A DNA stretch of 64,000 bases from Oxalobacteraceae bacterium OTU3CAMAD1 (GCA_024123915.1 CP099650.1:6882001-6946000); one strand, 5' to 3'. Positions 18,397 through 28,463 are shown, numbered from the stretch's first letter. Notes: generated by a model from the letters alone, not told the origin. Translations and numbers: made by a program.

Positions 18397-18666
18397 TTAC
18401 TCGCCTTCGCCGAACTTGTCGTTGACCAGCGCCGACAAGGCGGCGATGCATTCGCTTTCATCGGGGCCGTCGGCCTCCAGGGTGACCTTGGCGCCCTTGC
18501 CGGCGGCCAGCATCATCACGCCCATGATGGACTTGGCGTTGATGCGACGCGCGTTACGGGTCAGCCATACGTCGCTTTGAAACTTTGCTGCCAGTTGGGT
18601 AAATTTGGCGGAAGCGCGGGCATGCAGTCCGAGCTTGTTGATAATCTCAAGTTCTTGTTGAATCAT
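18397..18666 (-). CDS. ptsH: PTS phosphocarrier protein HPr
   Basis: An 89-residue HPr. The catalytic His is in GLHARASAKF, and the regulatory Ser region reads INAKSIMGVMMLAAGKG, suited to HPr kinase. It lies 44 bases before ptsI and about 90 bases after the EIIA gene on the same strand, in an EIIA-HPr-EI order typical for betaproteobacteria. Confidence 0.96.
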   Translation of the reverse strand: MIQQELEIINKLGLHARASAKFTQLAAKFQSDVWLTRNARRINAKSIMGVMMLAAGKGAKVTLEADGPDESECIAALSALVNDKFGEGE

Positions 18667-18758
18667 TTTTCTTTTGTCTCAATGAGAAATCGGCGCAGCA
18701 TCCGTTACAAAACATCCACCGCGCAAAATAAGCCGCACAAAAAATTCCCGCGTCGTCA

Positions 18759-19160
18759 CTACACGACGCGAATCCGGTTGTCGACGCGCACCGCTCCGCT
18801 TTGCGCGCCGGCCAGGGCCATCTCGACGACCACGTCGAGCGTGTCGCGCCGGTAGGTGATGGCCCGCAGCAGCATCGGCAAACTGATGCCGGCGATGACC
18901 TCCACCCGGCCCGCGTCCGCCAAGCGGTCGCAACAATTGGCGGGGGTACCGCCCTTGACATCGGTCATGATCAACACGCCGTCGCCGTCGTCGAGCCGTT
19001 TGATCGCCGCCGCCGCCAGGGACTGCACTTCACCGAGGTCCTGGTCGGCGATCACATCGATCGCCTCGAGCCGCTCGGTCGGACCACGGAACACATGCGC
19101 GCAGGCGGCGATGAACGCCTGTCCCAGCGGTGCGTGCGTCATAAGCAGTATGCCAACCAT
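18759..19160 (-). CDS. PTS EIIA component, mannose family
   Basis: A 133-residue single-domain EIIA starting MVGILLMTHAPLGQAF; the His in MTHAPLG is the phospho-acceptor. LIMTDVKGGTPANCC and EVIAGISLPMLLRAI are further EIIA-Man family marks. With no EIIB, EIIC or EIID nearby, its likely job is regulation through its phosphorylation state. A lead-in reading of 16 residues exists but lacks a ribosome-binding site. It lies between gshB and ptsH on the same strand. Confidence 0.92.
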   Translation of the reverse strand: MVGILLMTHAPLGQAFIAACAHVFRGPTERLEAIDVIADQDLGEVQSLAAAAIKRLDDGDGVLIMTDVKGGTPANCCDRLADAGRVEVIAGISLPMLLRAITYRRDTLDVVVEMALAGAQSGAVRVDNRIRVV

Positions 19161-19226
19161 ATTCTTAAACCGCCAGTGAGCGCGGAGGTTTTTGAGGCCG
19201 TCCGGCAAAATTATTTTGAATAATCA

Positions 19227-20186
19227 TCATCGAGCCGGGGTCGCCACTTCCACGGCCGCCTCCACCGCATCCATGAACATCGCCGCCACCGGGAAACCGG
19301 CCTGCTGGGTGATTTCCTGGAAACAGGTCGGACTGGTAACGTTAACTTCCGTCAGGCAATCCCCAATCACGTCCAATCCTACCAGCAACAAGCCGCGCGC
19401 GGCCAGTATCGGCCCCAGGGTATTGGCGATTTCGAAGTCCCGTTCGGTCAAAGGTTGCGCTACGCCAAGGCCGCCGGCCGCCAGATTGCCCCGCACCTCG
19501 CCGTTTTGCGGGATGCGCGCCAGCGAAAACGGCACGGGCTTGCCACCGATGACGAGGATGCGCTTGTCGCCCTTGGCGATGTCCGGAATGAAGCGCTGGG
19601 CCATGATGGTGCGCTTGCCGTTGTCGGTCAGCGTCTCGATGATGGCGCCCAGGTTCATCGCGTCCGGCTTGACGCGGAAGATGCCGGTGCCGCCCATGCC
19701 GTCGAGCGGCTTGAGGATGACGTCGCCATGCTCGGCCTGGAAGGCGCGGATGCGCGCCTCGTCGGCCGTCACCAGGGTCGGCGAGGTGAACTCGCTGAAC
19801 TGGGCGATGGCCAGCTTTTCGTTGTGGTCGCGGATGGTCGACGGCTTGTTGAAGACGTTGGCGCCCTGCTTCTCGGCCAGCTCCAGCATATAAGTGCCGT
19901 AGATGTACTCCATGTCGAACGGCGGGTCCTTGCGCTGGATGATGGCGTCGAACTCGCCCAGATTGGTTTCCACGGCCGGCGCGGCGCGGAACCAGTCGGT
20001 GGCGTCGTCCAGGATGGTTATTTGAGCAACATTGGCGTAGGCCACGCCGCCGTTGACGGCCATGTCTTTTTGCTCGAAGGCGTAGACGGTATGGCCGCGT
20101 TTGGCGGCCTCCACCATCATGGCGTAGGTCGAATCCTTGTACGTCTTGAAACTGGCCAAGGGATCGGCGAGGAAAGCTATTTTCAT
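19227..20186 (-). CDS. gshB: glutathione synthetase
   Basis: About 319 residues from ATG at 20186 (MKIAFLADPLASFK); a TTG at 20198 is possible but less likely. This ATP-grasp enzyme adds glycine to gamma-glutamylcysteine. Motifs include RKDPPFDMEYIYGTYMLE, VLKPLDGMGGTGIFRV and the C-terminal GLDVIGDCLTEVNVTSPT. It follows gshA on the same strand, separated by 189 bases that hold a palindromic repeat. Confidence 0.95.
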   Translation of the reverse strand: MKIAFLADPLASFKTYKDSTYAMMVEAAKRGHTVYAFEQKDMAVNGGVAYANVAQITILDDATDWFRAAPAVETNLGEFDAIIQRKDPPFDMEYIYGTYMLELAEKQGANVFNKPSTIRDHNEKLAIAQFSEFTSPTLVTADEARIRAFQAEHGDVILKPLDGMGGTGIFRVKPDAMNLGAIIETLTDNGKRTIMAQRFIPDIAKGDKRILVIGGKPVPFSLARIPQNGEVRGNLAAGGLGVAQPLTERDFEIANTLGPILAARGLLLVGLDVIGDCLTEVNVTSPTCFQEITQQAGFPVAAMFMDAVEAAVEVATPAR

Positions 20187-20281
20187 GGGCGCATCCAATC
20201 TGGGTAATGCCTGATTTTAGCCGAGATTCGCCGGGGACACCGGCTCAGGCCGGTTGGAGGCCGCAGAGTGAGCCCCGCACT

Positions 20282-20346
20282 AACCCGCAAGGCCAGTCGG
20301 GGTCGTACCCCTTGGGGTACGACCCCTGCGTGCCGCCGTGCGGGTT
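20282..20346. repeat. palindromic repeat, family 2 copy 1
   Basis: The core GGGGTCGTACCCC/GGGTACGACCCC (20299-20326) is a perfect hairpin with a TTG-type loop, framed by AACCCGCA on the left and TGCGGGTT on the right as an outer inverted repeat. It lies in the gshA-gshB spacer and would form a strong stem in the transcript. Related copies lie at 47383, 57581 and 63101. Confidence 0.75.
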
Positions 20347-20375
20347 AAAAGCTGGCGCCGCCGCGACGTAAGCGC

Positions 20376-21677
20376 TCAATACACTTCCGGATTCGGATCG
20401 GTGCGTTCCATTTCCAGCGACGCCGCCAGCAGCGCCAGCCGCGCCACCACGCCGTAGACGTAGAAGCGGTTCGGCGCCGCCGTGCCCGGCTTCGCCTTCA
20501 AATCCGGCACCGCGTGCTGCTGCGCGAACGCCAGCGGCACGTACTGCGAACCGGGCGCGTTGAGGTTCTGGTCGACGCCCTTTTCCGCGTGCACGCGGTA
20601 GAAACCGCCGACCACGTAGCGGTCGATCATGTACACCACCGGCTCGGCGACGTCGTCCTTGATGCTCTCGAAAGTCGGCACGCCCTCCTGGATGATGAAG
20701 TCGGTCACTTCCTTGCCATCCTTGATGACGATCATCTTGTCGCGCTGGGCCTGGCTCAAGTCCTTGATTTCGCTGGAATCCTTGATCGTCAGGATGCTGG
20801 TGCCGTAGGTCCCGGCGTCCGGCTTGACGATCACGAAGGGCTTGTGCTCCTTCATGCCGTATTCCTTGTACTTCTTCTTGATCTTGGCCAGCAGCGCGTC
20901 GACATTGGCGGCCAGGCAATCGTAGCCGTCTCCGGTGCGGAAGTTCACCGCGTCGCACTTGGCGTGGAACGGGTTGAGCATCCACGGATCGACGCCGATC
21001 AGCTTGCCGAACTTCTTGACCACCTCGTCGTAGGCGTTCAGGTGGTTGCTCTTGCGGCGCACGGCCCAGCCGGCGTGCAGCGGCGGCAGCAGGCTCTGCT
21101 CATGGATGTTCTGCAAGATCTCCGGAATGCCCGCCGACAGGTCGTTGTTGAGCAAAATCGTGCACGGATCGAAGTCCTTCAACCCGACGCGGCGGCCGTT
21201 GGCCGAGCGCACCAGCGGCTCGACCACCAGCATGTTGCCGTCCGACAGAGCGATCGGGGTCGGCTGCGTCACCTCAGGCGACAGCGAACCGAGGCGCACG
21301 TGCAGGCCGGTCTGGCGGAAGATTTGCATCAGCCGCGCGACGTTTTGCCAGTAGGTCGGGTGGCGCTGGTGGATTTCCGGGATCAGCAGCAGATTGCGCG
21401 CGTCCGGACAATATTTGTCGATCGCGGCCATCGCGGCCTGCACTGACAGCGGCAGCATTTCCGTGGCCAGGTGGTTGAAACCGCCCGGGAACAGGTTGGT
21501 ATCGACCGGCGCCAGCTTGTAGCCGGCGTTGCGCATATCGACCGAGCAATAGAACGGCGGCGTGTGTTCTTGCCATTCCAGACGGAACCAGCGCTCAATG
21601 GCCGGCGTGGCGGCCAGGATTTTTTCTTCGAGATCGAGCAGCGGACCGGTCAGAGCCGTGACGAGATGGGGAACCAT
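20376..21677 (-). CDS. gshA: glutamate-cysteine ligase, proteobacterial GshA type
   Basis: A 433-residue ligase from ATG at 21677, with a strong AAGGAAG site upstream. It belongs to the GshA family found in beta- and some gammaproteobacteria (PF08886), distinct from the E. coli type. Recognisable segments are YCSVDMRNAGYKLAPVDTN, LFPGGFNHL, VIVKPDAGTYGTSI and MERTDPNPEVY at the end. It makes gamma-glutamylcysteine, the first step of glutathione synthesis, and heads the gshA-gshB-EIIA-ptsH-ptsI series. Confidence 0.93.
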   Translation of the reverse strand: MVPHLVTALTGPLLDLEEKILAATPAIERWFRLEWQEHTPPFYCSVDMRNAGYKLAPVDTNLFPGGFNHLATEMLPLSVQAAMAAIDKYCPDARNLLLIPEIHQRHPTYWQNVARLMQIFRQTGLHVRLGSLSPEVTQPTPIALSDGNMLVVEPLVRSANGRRVGLKDFDPCTILLNNDLSAGIPEILQNIHEQSLLPPLHAGWAVRRKSNHLNAYDEVVKKFGKLIGVDPWMLNPFHAKCDAVNFRTGDGYDCLAANVDALLAKIKKKYKEYGMKEHKPFVIVKPDAGTYGTSILTIKDSSEIKDLSQAQRDKMIVIKDGKEVTDFIIQEGVPTFESIKDDVAEPVVYMIDRYVVGGFYRVHAEKGVDQNLNAPGSQYVPLAFAQQHAVPDLKAKPGTAAPNRFYVYGVVARLALLAASLEMERTDPNPEVY

Positions 21678-21799
21678 GATTACTTCCTTAAATGTGCGGG
21701 AGGACGGCCCTCCAGGCAACAGAACCTCAAATATTACCTTGCAGATAGCCCAAATCAGGGCGAAAACCCTATTTTAAAGGTGGAAATGGCGCGCAAACG

Positions 21800-21828
21800 A
21801 AAAAAGCGCCTCATTCGAGGCGCTTTTG
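21800..21828 (-). terminator. rho-independent terminator after amt
   Basis: AAAAGCGCCTC and GAGGCGCTTTT form an 11-bp stem with a short loop. Read on the minus strand it is followed by a T run, and it lies about 40 bases after the amt stop, so it ends the torF-glnK-amt transcript. Confidence 0.85.
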
Positions 21829-21866
21829 TGGGCACCCGCCGAAGCGGGTTATTACAACAACAACGA

Positions 21867-23408
21867 TTAAGCGTGGTAAGCGGACTCGCCGTGGGTGGTG
21901 ATGTCCAGGCCTTCGCGCTCTTCCTCTTCAGGAACGCGCAGGCCGATGACCACGTCGACCAGCTTGTAGGCGATGAACGAGACGACAGCCGACCACAGGA
22001 TGGTGACGCCGACGGCGGTCGCCTGGGTGGTGACCTGGCCCATGATCGAGTAGTCAGCCGATGCCTTGTTGGCAACGTAGTCCCAGATGCCCTGGCCGCC
22101 CAGCGATGGCGAAGCGAACACGCCGGTCAGCAGCGCGCCGAGGATACCGCCGACGCCGTGGACGCCGAACACGTCCAGGGAGTCGTCGGCGCCCAGCAGG
22201 CGTTTCAGACCGTTCACACCCCACAGGCAGACGACGCCGGCGGCCAGGCCGATGACCAGCGCGCCCATCGGACCGACGAAACCGCAGGCCGGGGTGATGG
22301 CGACCAGGCCGGCCACCGCACCCGAGGCGCCACCCAGCATCGATGGCTTGCCTTTGAAGATCCACTCGGCGAACACCCACGACACGGTCGCGGCGGCGGT
22401 GGCCAGCAAGGTGTTGACGAAGGCCAGCGCGGCGATGTCAGCGGCTTCCAGCGCCGAACCGGCATTGAAACCGAACCAGCCGACCCACAGCAGCGAGGCG
22501 CCGATCATGGTCATGGTGACCGAGTGCGGGGCCATCGATTCGCGGCCGTAGCCGACGCGTTTGCCGATCATGTAGGCACCGACCAGGCCGGCAACAGCGG
22601 CGTTGATGTGCACCACGGTGCCGCCGGCGAAGTCCAGCGCGCCTTTTTGGAACAGGAAGCCCGCTTTTGCCGCTTCGGTGGCGGCGGTGGCCGCGTCCTT
22701 GATCGCGTCCGGACCGGTCCAGAACCAGACCATGTGGGCGATCGGCAGGTAGGCGAAGGTGAACCACAGCACGACGAAGGCAAGCACGGCGGTGAACTTG
22801 GCGCGTTCGGCGAAGGCGCCGACGATCAGGCCGCAGGTGATGGCGGCGAACGTGGCCTGGAAGGCGACGTAGATAAATTCAGGAATGACCACGCCCTTGC
22901 TGAAGGTGGCGGCGTACGAGAACGCGCCCTTGGCCGGATCGAAGATGCCGTTCAGGAAGGCACGGTCGAATTTGCCGTAGAAGGCGTTGCCTTCGGTGAA
23001 TGCCAGCGAATAGCCGTACACGCACCACAGCACCACGATCAGGGCGAAGACCATGAACACCTGCATCAGGATCGACAGCATGTTTTTGGAACGGACCAGG
23101 CCGCCGTAGAACAGCGCCAGGCCGGGAATCGTCATCAGGATCACCAGCAGGGTCGAGACCATCATCCAGGCGGTGTCGCCCTTCTGTGGCGTTGGCGCCG
23201 GTGCTGCGGGCGCTGCCTCGGCGGCCGCAGGCGCGGTGGCGGCGGGCGCGGCGGCCGGAGCGGCCGGCGCTTCAGGTGCGGCGGCGGCGGGCGCGGTGGC
23301 GGCGGCAGGCGCATCAGCCGGTTTGGCCTCCTGGGCGTGGACCGGCGCGGCGAGTGCGAACAGGATGGAAACCCCAGCGAGCAATGTTGTTATAGTTTTC
23401 TTCATCAA
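21867..23408 (-). CDS. amt: ammonium transporter Amt with signal peptide and Ala/Pro linker
   Basis: A 513-residue channel. Family motifs include ALFYGGLVRSKNMLS, DFAGGTVVHINAAVAGLVGA and the C-terminal FGVHGVGGILGALLTG with the pore histidines. The N-terminus has a signal peptide (cleaved near VHAQE) and then about 50 residues of nearly pure Ala/Pro before the first membrane helix, which is longer than usual. It follows glnK by eight bases; the PII protein GlnK plugs Amt channels when nitrogen is plentiful. Expression is likely under sigma-54/NtrC, from the promoter upstream of torF. Confidence 0.95.
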   Translation of the reverse strand: MMKKTITTLLAGVSILFALAAPVHAQEAKPADAPAAATAPAAAAPEAPAAPAAAPAATAPAAAEAAPAAPAPTPQKGDTAWMMVSTLLVILMTIPGLALFYGGLVRSKNMLSILMQVFMVFALIVVLWCVYGYSLAFTEGNAFYGKFDRAFLNGIFDPAKGAFSYAATFSKGVVIPEFIYVAFQATFAAITCGLIVGAFAERAKFTAVLAFVVLWFTFAYLPIAHMVWFWTGPDAIKDAATAATEAAKAGFLFQKGALDFAGGTVVHINAAVAGLVGAYMIGKRVGYGRESMAPHSVTMTMIGASLLWVGWFGFNAGSALEAADIAALAFVNTLLATAAATVSWVFAEWIFKGKPSMLGGASGAVAGLVAITPACGFVGPMGALVIGLAAGVVCLWGVNGLKRLLGADDSLDVFGVHGVGGILGALLTGVFASPSLGGQGIWDYVANKASADYSIMGQVTTQATAVGVTILWSAVVSFIAYKLVDVVIGLRVPEEEEREGLDITTHGESAYHA

Positions 23409-23416
23409 TCTTCCCC

Positions 23417-24519
<1,103 letters not shown>

Positions 24520-24622
24520 AATTTTGTCCTTGTAGTTATCGAACTTAGTCACAGATAGGGAATACGGTTACGGGTAAAATCCTTTTGAGGCAAAGCAGTG
24601 AGCGGCATTCATTTACCTCTTT

Positions 24623-24638
24623 AGCAGAATGCGTGCCA
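24623..24638 (-). promoter_or_regulatory. sigma-54 promoter of torF-glnK-amt
   Basis: Read on the minus strand the sequence is TGGCACGCATTCTGCT. It has GG at -24 and GC at -12 with exactly ten bases between them, close to the consensus TGGCACGN4TTGCA. It lies 104 bases upstream of the torF start. The location before an amt operon, where NtrC/sigma-54 control is well established, supports the call. Confidence 0.8.
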
Positions 24639-24740
24639 GCTAATGTTGCTCGGTAGATAGCCGCCGTAGCATCCGCGACAACGGACGTACTCCGACGAAA
24701 GTGAGAATTTGAAAGTGTCGAACGCAAGAGTCTTTGGTTT

Positions 24741-24778
24741 TGCACCACAATGACGCATGTCTGCACTTTTATAGTGCA
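24741..24778. promoter_or_regulatory. two tandem NtrC-type binding sites
   Basis: TGCACTTTTATAGTGCA (24762-24778) is a perfect TGCAC-N7-GTGCA palindrome, the NtrC consensus, and TGCACCACAATGACGCA (24741-24757) is a weaker copy exactly 21 bases away, two helical turns. They lie about 100 bases upstream of the sigma-54 element, a normal enhancer distance. The stronger site is only 30 bases from the ubiK start on the other strand, so it may touch that promoter as well. Confidence 0.7.
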
Positions 24779-24807
24779 TACATAACCCCATCAGATCAAG
24801 GAATATT

Positions 24808-25068
24808 ATGGATATGAACACTTTTTTTAACGACTTGCAAAACAAGATCAGTCAAGCCGTCCAAAACTCACCAGCAAAGGACATTGAGAAGAACGTCAAG
24901 TCCATGATGACGCAGGGATTCTCCAAATTGGACCTGGTGACGCGCGAGGAATTTGATGTTCAAACGCAAGTTTTAGCGAAAACCCGCGCGAAGCTGGAAA
25001 CGCTGGAAACGCGTCTGGCGGAACTGGAAGCGAAAGCGGCGGCGCCTAAAAGCGATATCATCATCTAA
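24808..25068 (+). CDS. ubiK: ubiquinone biosynthesis accessory factor UbiK
   Basis: An 86-residue protein starting MDMNTFFNDLQNKISQAV behind AGGAA. The N-terminal helix is amphipathic and the C-terminal half is a coiled coil rich in Leu/Glu (TLETRLAELEAKAA), as in the YqiC/UbiK family. UbiK supports aerobic ubiquinone synthesis, probably with UbiJ and the lipid-binding Ubi complex. An alternative ATG is at 24814. It is divergent from the nitrogen operon. Confidence 0.87.
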   Translation: MDMNTFFNDLQNKISQAVQNSPAKDIEKNVKSMMTQGFSKLDLVTREEFDVQTQVLAKTRAKLETLETRLAELEAKAAAPKSDIII

Positions 25069-25100
25069 GATGGTCGGAGGTCGCGGCGTTGCCATAGTGA

Positions 25101-25201
25101 CACGTAGGGCGGATTAGGCGGAACGCCGTAATCGGCCATGCATGCATCGTCAGCGACGCATGCATGCATGGCCGATTACGCTTCGCTAATCCGCCCTACG
25201 T
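25101..25201. repeat. hairpin repeat element, family 1 copy B
   Basis: A 101-bp copy with the same outer arms and orientation as copy A, and a longer central part with several GCATGCAT steps. It lies between the convergent ubiK and GH28/GH49-like genes. Its right end reads CTACGTA and not CTACGTG. Confidence 0.85.
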
Positions 25202-25237
25202 ATTTCCCAGGTATTTTGATTGCCTGTCCGGCTAGGA

Positions 25238-26674
25238 CTATTTGTATGTCACGCCTTCGACGAACTTGCCGATGTCGAGCACGTTCGCTTCGGCGCCCTT
25301 GATCTTGCGGCCGCCGACCGTCACGTTGTCGATGGTGATGTTCTTGACCTTGCGCGTCTCGTCATAGCCGTAGATCGCCGACGCGCTGGGGGAGCCGTTG
25401 CCGGAAAAATGAATGTTGCGCAACGTGACATTCTCGATGCCCCGCCCCGGGCTCGTATTGTATTTTGGCGTGAAGGCGATGTGCAGGTTGAACAGCTTGC
25501 CCTCTTCGATGCGCTCCACCCTGATATCTTCAAACACCACATCCCGCACCAGGTTGTCGTCGGCCGCCATAATGCCGATCGCGCCCTCGTATTCGGGGTC
25601 GTCCTCGTCGTGATCCAGAATGTCGATATTGCTGAAGCGGATGCGCTCCAGCACCTCCGGCTCCGGATGTACGGGCGACGGCGTGTTGCCGTGGATGCCG
25701 ATCATCACCGCGTGCGCGATGTCGGCCCAGAGGGTCGAGTCCTTGACGACGATGTCGCGCGTGTTGCCCCAGATATCCCAGCGGTGGTTATATAAGGTGA
25801 TGCAGTCGTCGGACGTGCGGATGAAGCTGTCGGCAACCGTCACCCGCTCGCAAGCGAAGTGGCCCAGTCCGTCCGACCACTTGCCGCCGCCAATGGTGCG
25901 GATGTTGCGCTCCTCGATATCCTGCGAGGTGATGCAGCGCATCGTCCCGTGTATCTGGTTGAAGAAGATCGGACCGTCGATCACCACGTTCTTCGAATCC
26001 TTGATCGTCAGCATATCGACGCTGTCGAACAGACCGTCGCTGATGACCTTCACGTTTTGCACGCCGTTGATGATCAGCGGGCGCTTCAGCATGGCCGAGC
26101 CGTCGATGTACACCGTGGTGTTGGAGCGCAGGTTGAAGTCGCCATCGTGCACGCCTGGGCCGAAGTACACCACCGGCTGGGTAAAGTCCGGCGTTTCGCC
26201 CTTGCCGATCGCCTCGTTGGGCTTGCGGGCTGGCGGCTTGGGCATGTCCTTGCGGATCGCGTGCGTGAACAGGTGCAGGTTGTGCAGGCGGTCGTCGTCG
26301 AATTCGATGCTGAGGTTGGCGGGACGGTTCAGCGTGAAGAAGGCGGTCTGGCCTTTGATGACCGGTTTGATGCCTTTGGCGTCCGGACGGATCGCCACGC
26401 TGGAGAAGCGGCCGTTGTTCTTTTGTACCGCGACTTCCACCGGGCCGTCGAAGTTGAAGTAGACCATCGAGGCGGTGCTTTGCGTATCGAGGTCCACTTT
26501 GACTTTGTATTCGTACAGGTCCTGCCAGACGCCGCCGGGGGTACGCACGCGTACCGTGAAGTCGTCGCTGTGGTGCGAGTACCTGATCTGCTCGGGGAAT
26601 GGGAATACCTGCACCTGCGCCGAGGACGACGCACACCACAGCAAAGCCGCCGCCGTCAGTATCTTTTTGAACAC
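25238..26674 (-). CDS. secreted GH28/GH49-like right-handed beta-helix glycosidase
   Basis: A 478-residue protein from a GTG start with CAGGAG six bases upstream; the signal peptide is MFKKILTAAALLWCASSSAQ. An N-terminal beta-sandwich (about 20-135) precedes a beta-helix with repeated short strands. The acidic pair in RTSDDCITLYN and the later IGIHGN occupy the places of the catalytic Asp pair and neighbouring residues of clan GH-N (GH28 polygalacturonases, GH49 dextranases). The two-domain layout resembles GH49, whereas context with kduI/kduD and GH88 suggests an acidic polysaccharide. The substrate is open. A GTTATCGATAAC operator lies 26 bases upstream. Confidence 0.75.
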   Translation of the reverse strand: MFKKILTAAALLWCASSSAQVQVFPFPEQIRYSHHSDDFTVRVRTPGGVWQDLYEYKVKVDLDTQSTASMVYFNFDGPVEVAVQKNNGRFSSVAIRPDAKGIKPVIKGQTAFFTLNRPANLSIEFDDDRLHNLHLFTHAIRKDMPKPPARKPNEAIGKGETPDFTQPVVYFGPGVHDGDFNLRSNTTVYIDGSAMLKRPLIINGVQNVKVISDGLFDSVDMLTIKDSKNVVIDGPIFFNQIHGTMRCITSQDIEERNIRTIGGGKWSDGLGHFACERVTVADSFIRTSDDCITLYNHRWDIWGNTRDIVVKDSTLWADIAHAVMIGIHGNTPSPVHPEPEVLERIRFSNIDILDHDEDDPEYEGAIGIMAADDNLVRDVVFEDIRVERIEEGKLFNLHIAFTPKYNTSPGRGIENVTLRNIHFSGNGSPSASAIYGYDETRKVKNITIDNVTVGGRKIKGAEANVLDIGKFVEGVTYK

Positions 26675-26699
26675 GCTAGTCTCCTGATTTTATTTTCAT

Positions 26700-26711
26700 G
26701 TTATCGATAAC
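26700..26711. promoter_or_regulatory. LacI-type operator GTTATCGATAAC, copy 1
   Basis: A perfect 12-bp palindrome 26 bases before the start of the GH28/GH49-like gene. The identical sequence occurs at 28573-28584 between GH43 and kduI. The central CG and the size fit LacI/GalR-family operators. The repressor gene is not in the window. Confidence 0.65.
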
Positions 26712-26730
26712 TTTAACACAGCCATGGTAT

Positions 26731-26827
26731 CACGTAGGGCGGATTAGCGCAGCGTAATCGGCCATGGATGCGTCTCGTTGACGCATGCATGGCCGATTAC
26801 GGCGTTCCGCCTAATCCGCCCTACGTG
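26731..26827. repeat. hairpin repeat element, family 1 copy C (inverted)
   Basis: A 97-bp copy in the opposite orientation to the other four: the arm with GCGCAGC is on the left and GGCGTTCCGCC on the right. It fills most of the GH43 to GH28-like spacer. Its right end lies inside the GH43 reading frame and supplies the TAG stop codon (26811-26813) and the last four residues. It would also place a strong hairpin upstream of the GH28-like gene. Confidence 0.85.
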
Positions 26828-28463
26828 GAACACGTGTGACTCCCGTGACGCGGAAATAGTCGACGTCCATGTACGATGGCTTCTTTCCCGCCGCCGGCCA
26901 GCGCGTGCTGACCAGGCCGACCTGCGCGCCCACCCAGCGTCCCACGGTCGCCTGGAACGGCTTGCCTGCCGGCGTGAACTGTATGCCGTCGAGGCTATAC
27001 GAAAACTTCACCATCGCGCCATCGCCAACCTCGGCGCGCAGATACACCGGCTCGCGGCCCACGTTGCGCAACGGTTCGACGCGCTCCTTGCACGTCAGCG
27101 CCGGCTCCTCGCAGGTGGACAACACCAGCTTTGTCACCCCATCGCTCTGGCGCAAACCCAGCCACGCATACCGGATCCCCAGCACCAGCAATCCGGCCCG
27201 CTGAAGATCGGTCCCGCGCGCCTCGATCTTTGTATCGACCGTGAAGACAGGCGCGGGGAACTTCTGCGTCAACACCGACGGCACCTCGCGCGCGCTGCCC
27301 TCCTCCGGCGCGGCCAAGGCCGGCAGCCGTAGGAAGCCCGGCCGCGCCTTCAGCGAATACCAGCCGCCTGCCGCGTTCGGCGCCGGATTGGCATTCCACT
27401 GCCACTGCAAGCCAAGCGCCCCAGCGCCAAACTCGTCCCCGGTCGGCGGCACCAGGATGCCGCGATCCTTGCCGGCCGGCTTGGCGTGGGTCAGCACCGG
27501 CTCGCCGACGCCGGTGTTGTCCTTGTCCACGCCGATCACCGGCCAGCCGTCGCGCCATTGCATCAGCTGCAAAAGAACGACCCGCCCGTACGCACCCTTG
27601 TCCTGGAAATGATAAAACCAGTCGCGCCCGTCCACCCCATCCACCCACGCGCCCTGGTGCGGCCCGTTGATCGTGGAGGTACCCTGCGCCATGACGATCT
27701 TGTCCTCGTACGGCCCCTCGATATTGCGGGACCTGAACACGGATTGCCAGCCGTGCTCGACGCCGCCGGCCGGCGCGAAGATGTAGTAGTAGCCATCCTT
27801 CTTGTGCAGCTTCGGACCTTCGACCGTGTGATAGCCCGGCAATTTTCCGCCGTCGATGATGTCCCTGCCGCGCTCGTCGAGCAGCTTGCGGGCGTCCGCG
27901 TCCATGCTGCGCAAGGTCAAAATGTTGTTGATGCCGGAGCGGCTCTTGGCCCAGCCGTGCACCAGCCAGGCTTTGCCGTCGTCATCCCACAGCGGCGCTG
28001 GATCGATGATGCCTTTACCGGCCAGCAGCAGATGCGGCGCGCTCCAGGGGCCGGCGAAGTTTTGCGCCGTCATCACATAGACGCCGAAATCCGGGTCCGG
28101 ATAGAAAATCCAGAATTTGCCGGCATGGTGGCGCAGCGACGGCGCCCAGACGCCCTTGCCCGGCTGCGGCTTGGCGAACACATCCTCCGGCACCAGCTTC
28201 GGCAGCGCGTGGCCCACCAGCTCCCAGTTGACCATGTCGGACGATTGCAGCAGCGGCAGCCCGGGCGCGTTGCTGAAGCTCGACGACGTCATATAGAACA
28301 TCTGCCCGACGCGGATCGCGTCCGGGTCGGAATAGTCGGCGTACAGGATGGGGTTTTGATACTGGCCGTTGCCCAGGTCGGCGACCCACGGCTGGCTGGA
28401 CGGCGGCTGCGCGGCGGCCGAGGCGGCACACAGGCTCAAAAACAGGGCGACAGCGGTTTTCAA
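26811..28463 (-). CDS. secreted glycoside hydrolase family 43
   Basis: About 550 residues. A TTG start at 28463 is preferred because GAGGAG lies seven bases upstream; a GTG at 28478 would absorb that site. The signal peptide is [18 protein letters not shown]. The five-bladed propeller begins at [17 protein letters not shown] (catalytic base Asp), and the acid Glu is in [19 protein letters not shown]-terminal beta-sandwich (about 350-545) is typical of the GH43 xylosidase/arabinofuranosidase group. The last residues and the stop come from an inserted hairpin repeat. It is divergent from kduI. Confidence 0.88.
   Translation of the reverse strand: MKTAVALFLSLCAASAAAQPPSSQPWVADLGNGQYQNPILYADYSDPDAIRVGQMFYMTSSSFSNAPGLPLLQSSDMVNWELVGHALPKLVPEDVFAKPQPGKGVWAPSLRHHAGKFWIFYPDPDFGVYVMTAQNFAGPWSAPHLLLAGKGIIDPAPLWDDDGKAWLVHGWAKSRSGINNILTLRSMDADARKLLDERGRDIIDGGKLPGYHTVEGPKLHKKDGYYYIFAPAGGVEHGWQSVFRSRNIEGPYEDKIVMAQGTSTINGPHQGAWVDGVDGRDWFYHFQDKGAYGRVVLLQLMQWRDGWPVIGVDKDNTGVGEPVLTHAKPAGKDRGILVPPTGDEFGAGALGLQWQWNANPAPNAAGGWYSLKARPGFLRLPALAAPEEGSAREVPSVLTQKFPAPVFTVDTKIEARGTDLQRAGLLVLGIRYAWLGLRQSDGVTKLVLSTCEEPALTCKERVEPLRNVGREPVYLRAEVGDGAMVKFSYSLDGIQFTPAGKPFQATVGRWVGAQVGLVSTRWPAAGKKPSYMDVDYFRVTGVTRVPRRAD

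Noticed and set aside
16607..19160. PTS genes as a sugar uptake system
   Set aside because: There are no EIIB, EIIC or EIID genes nearby; a regulatory role fits better.
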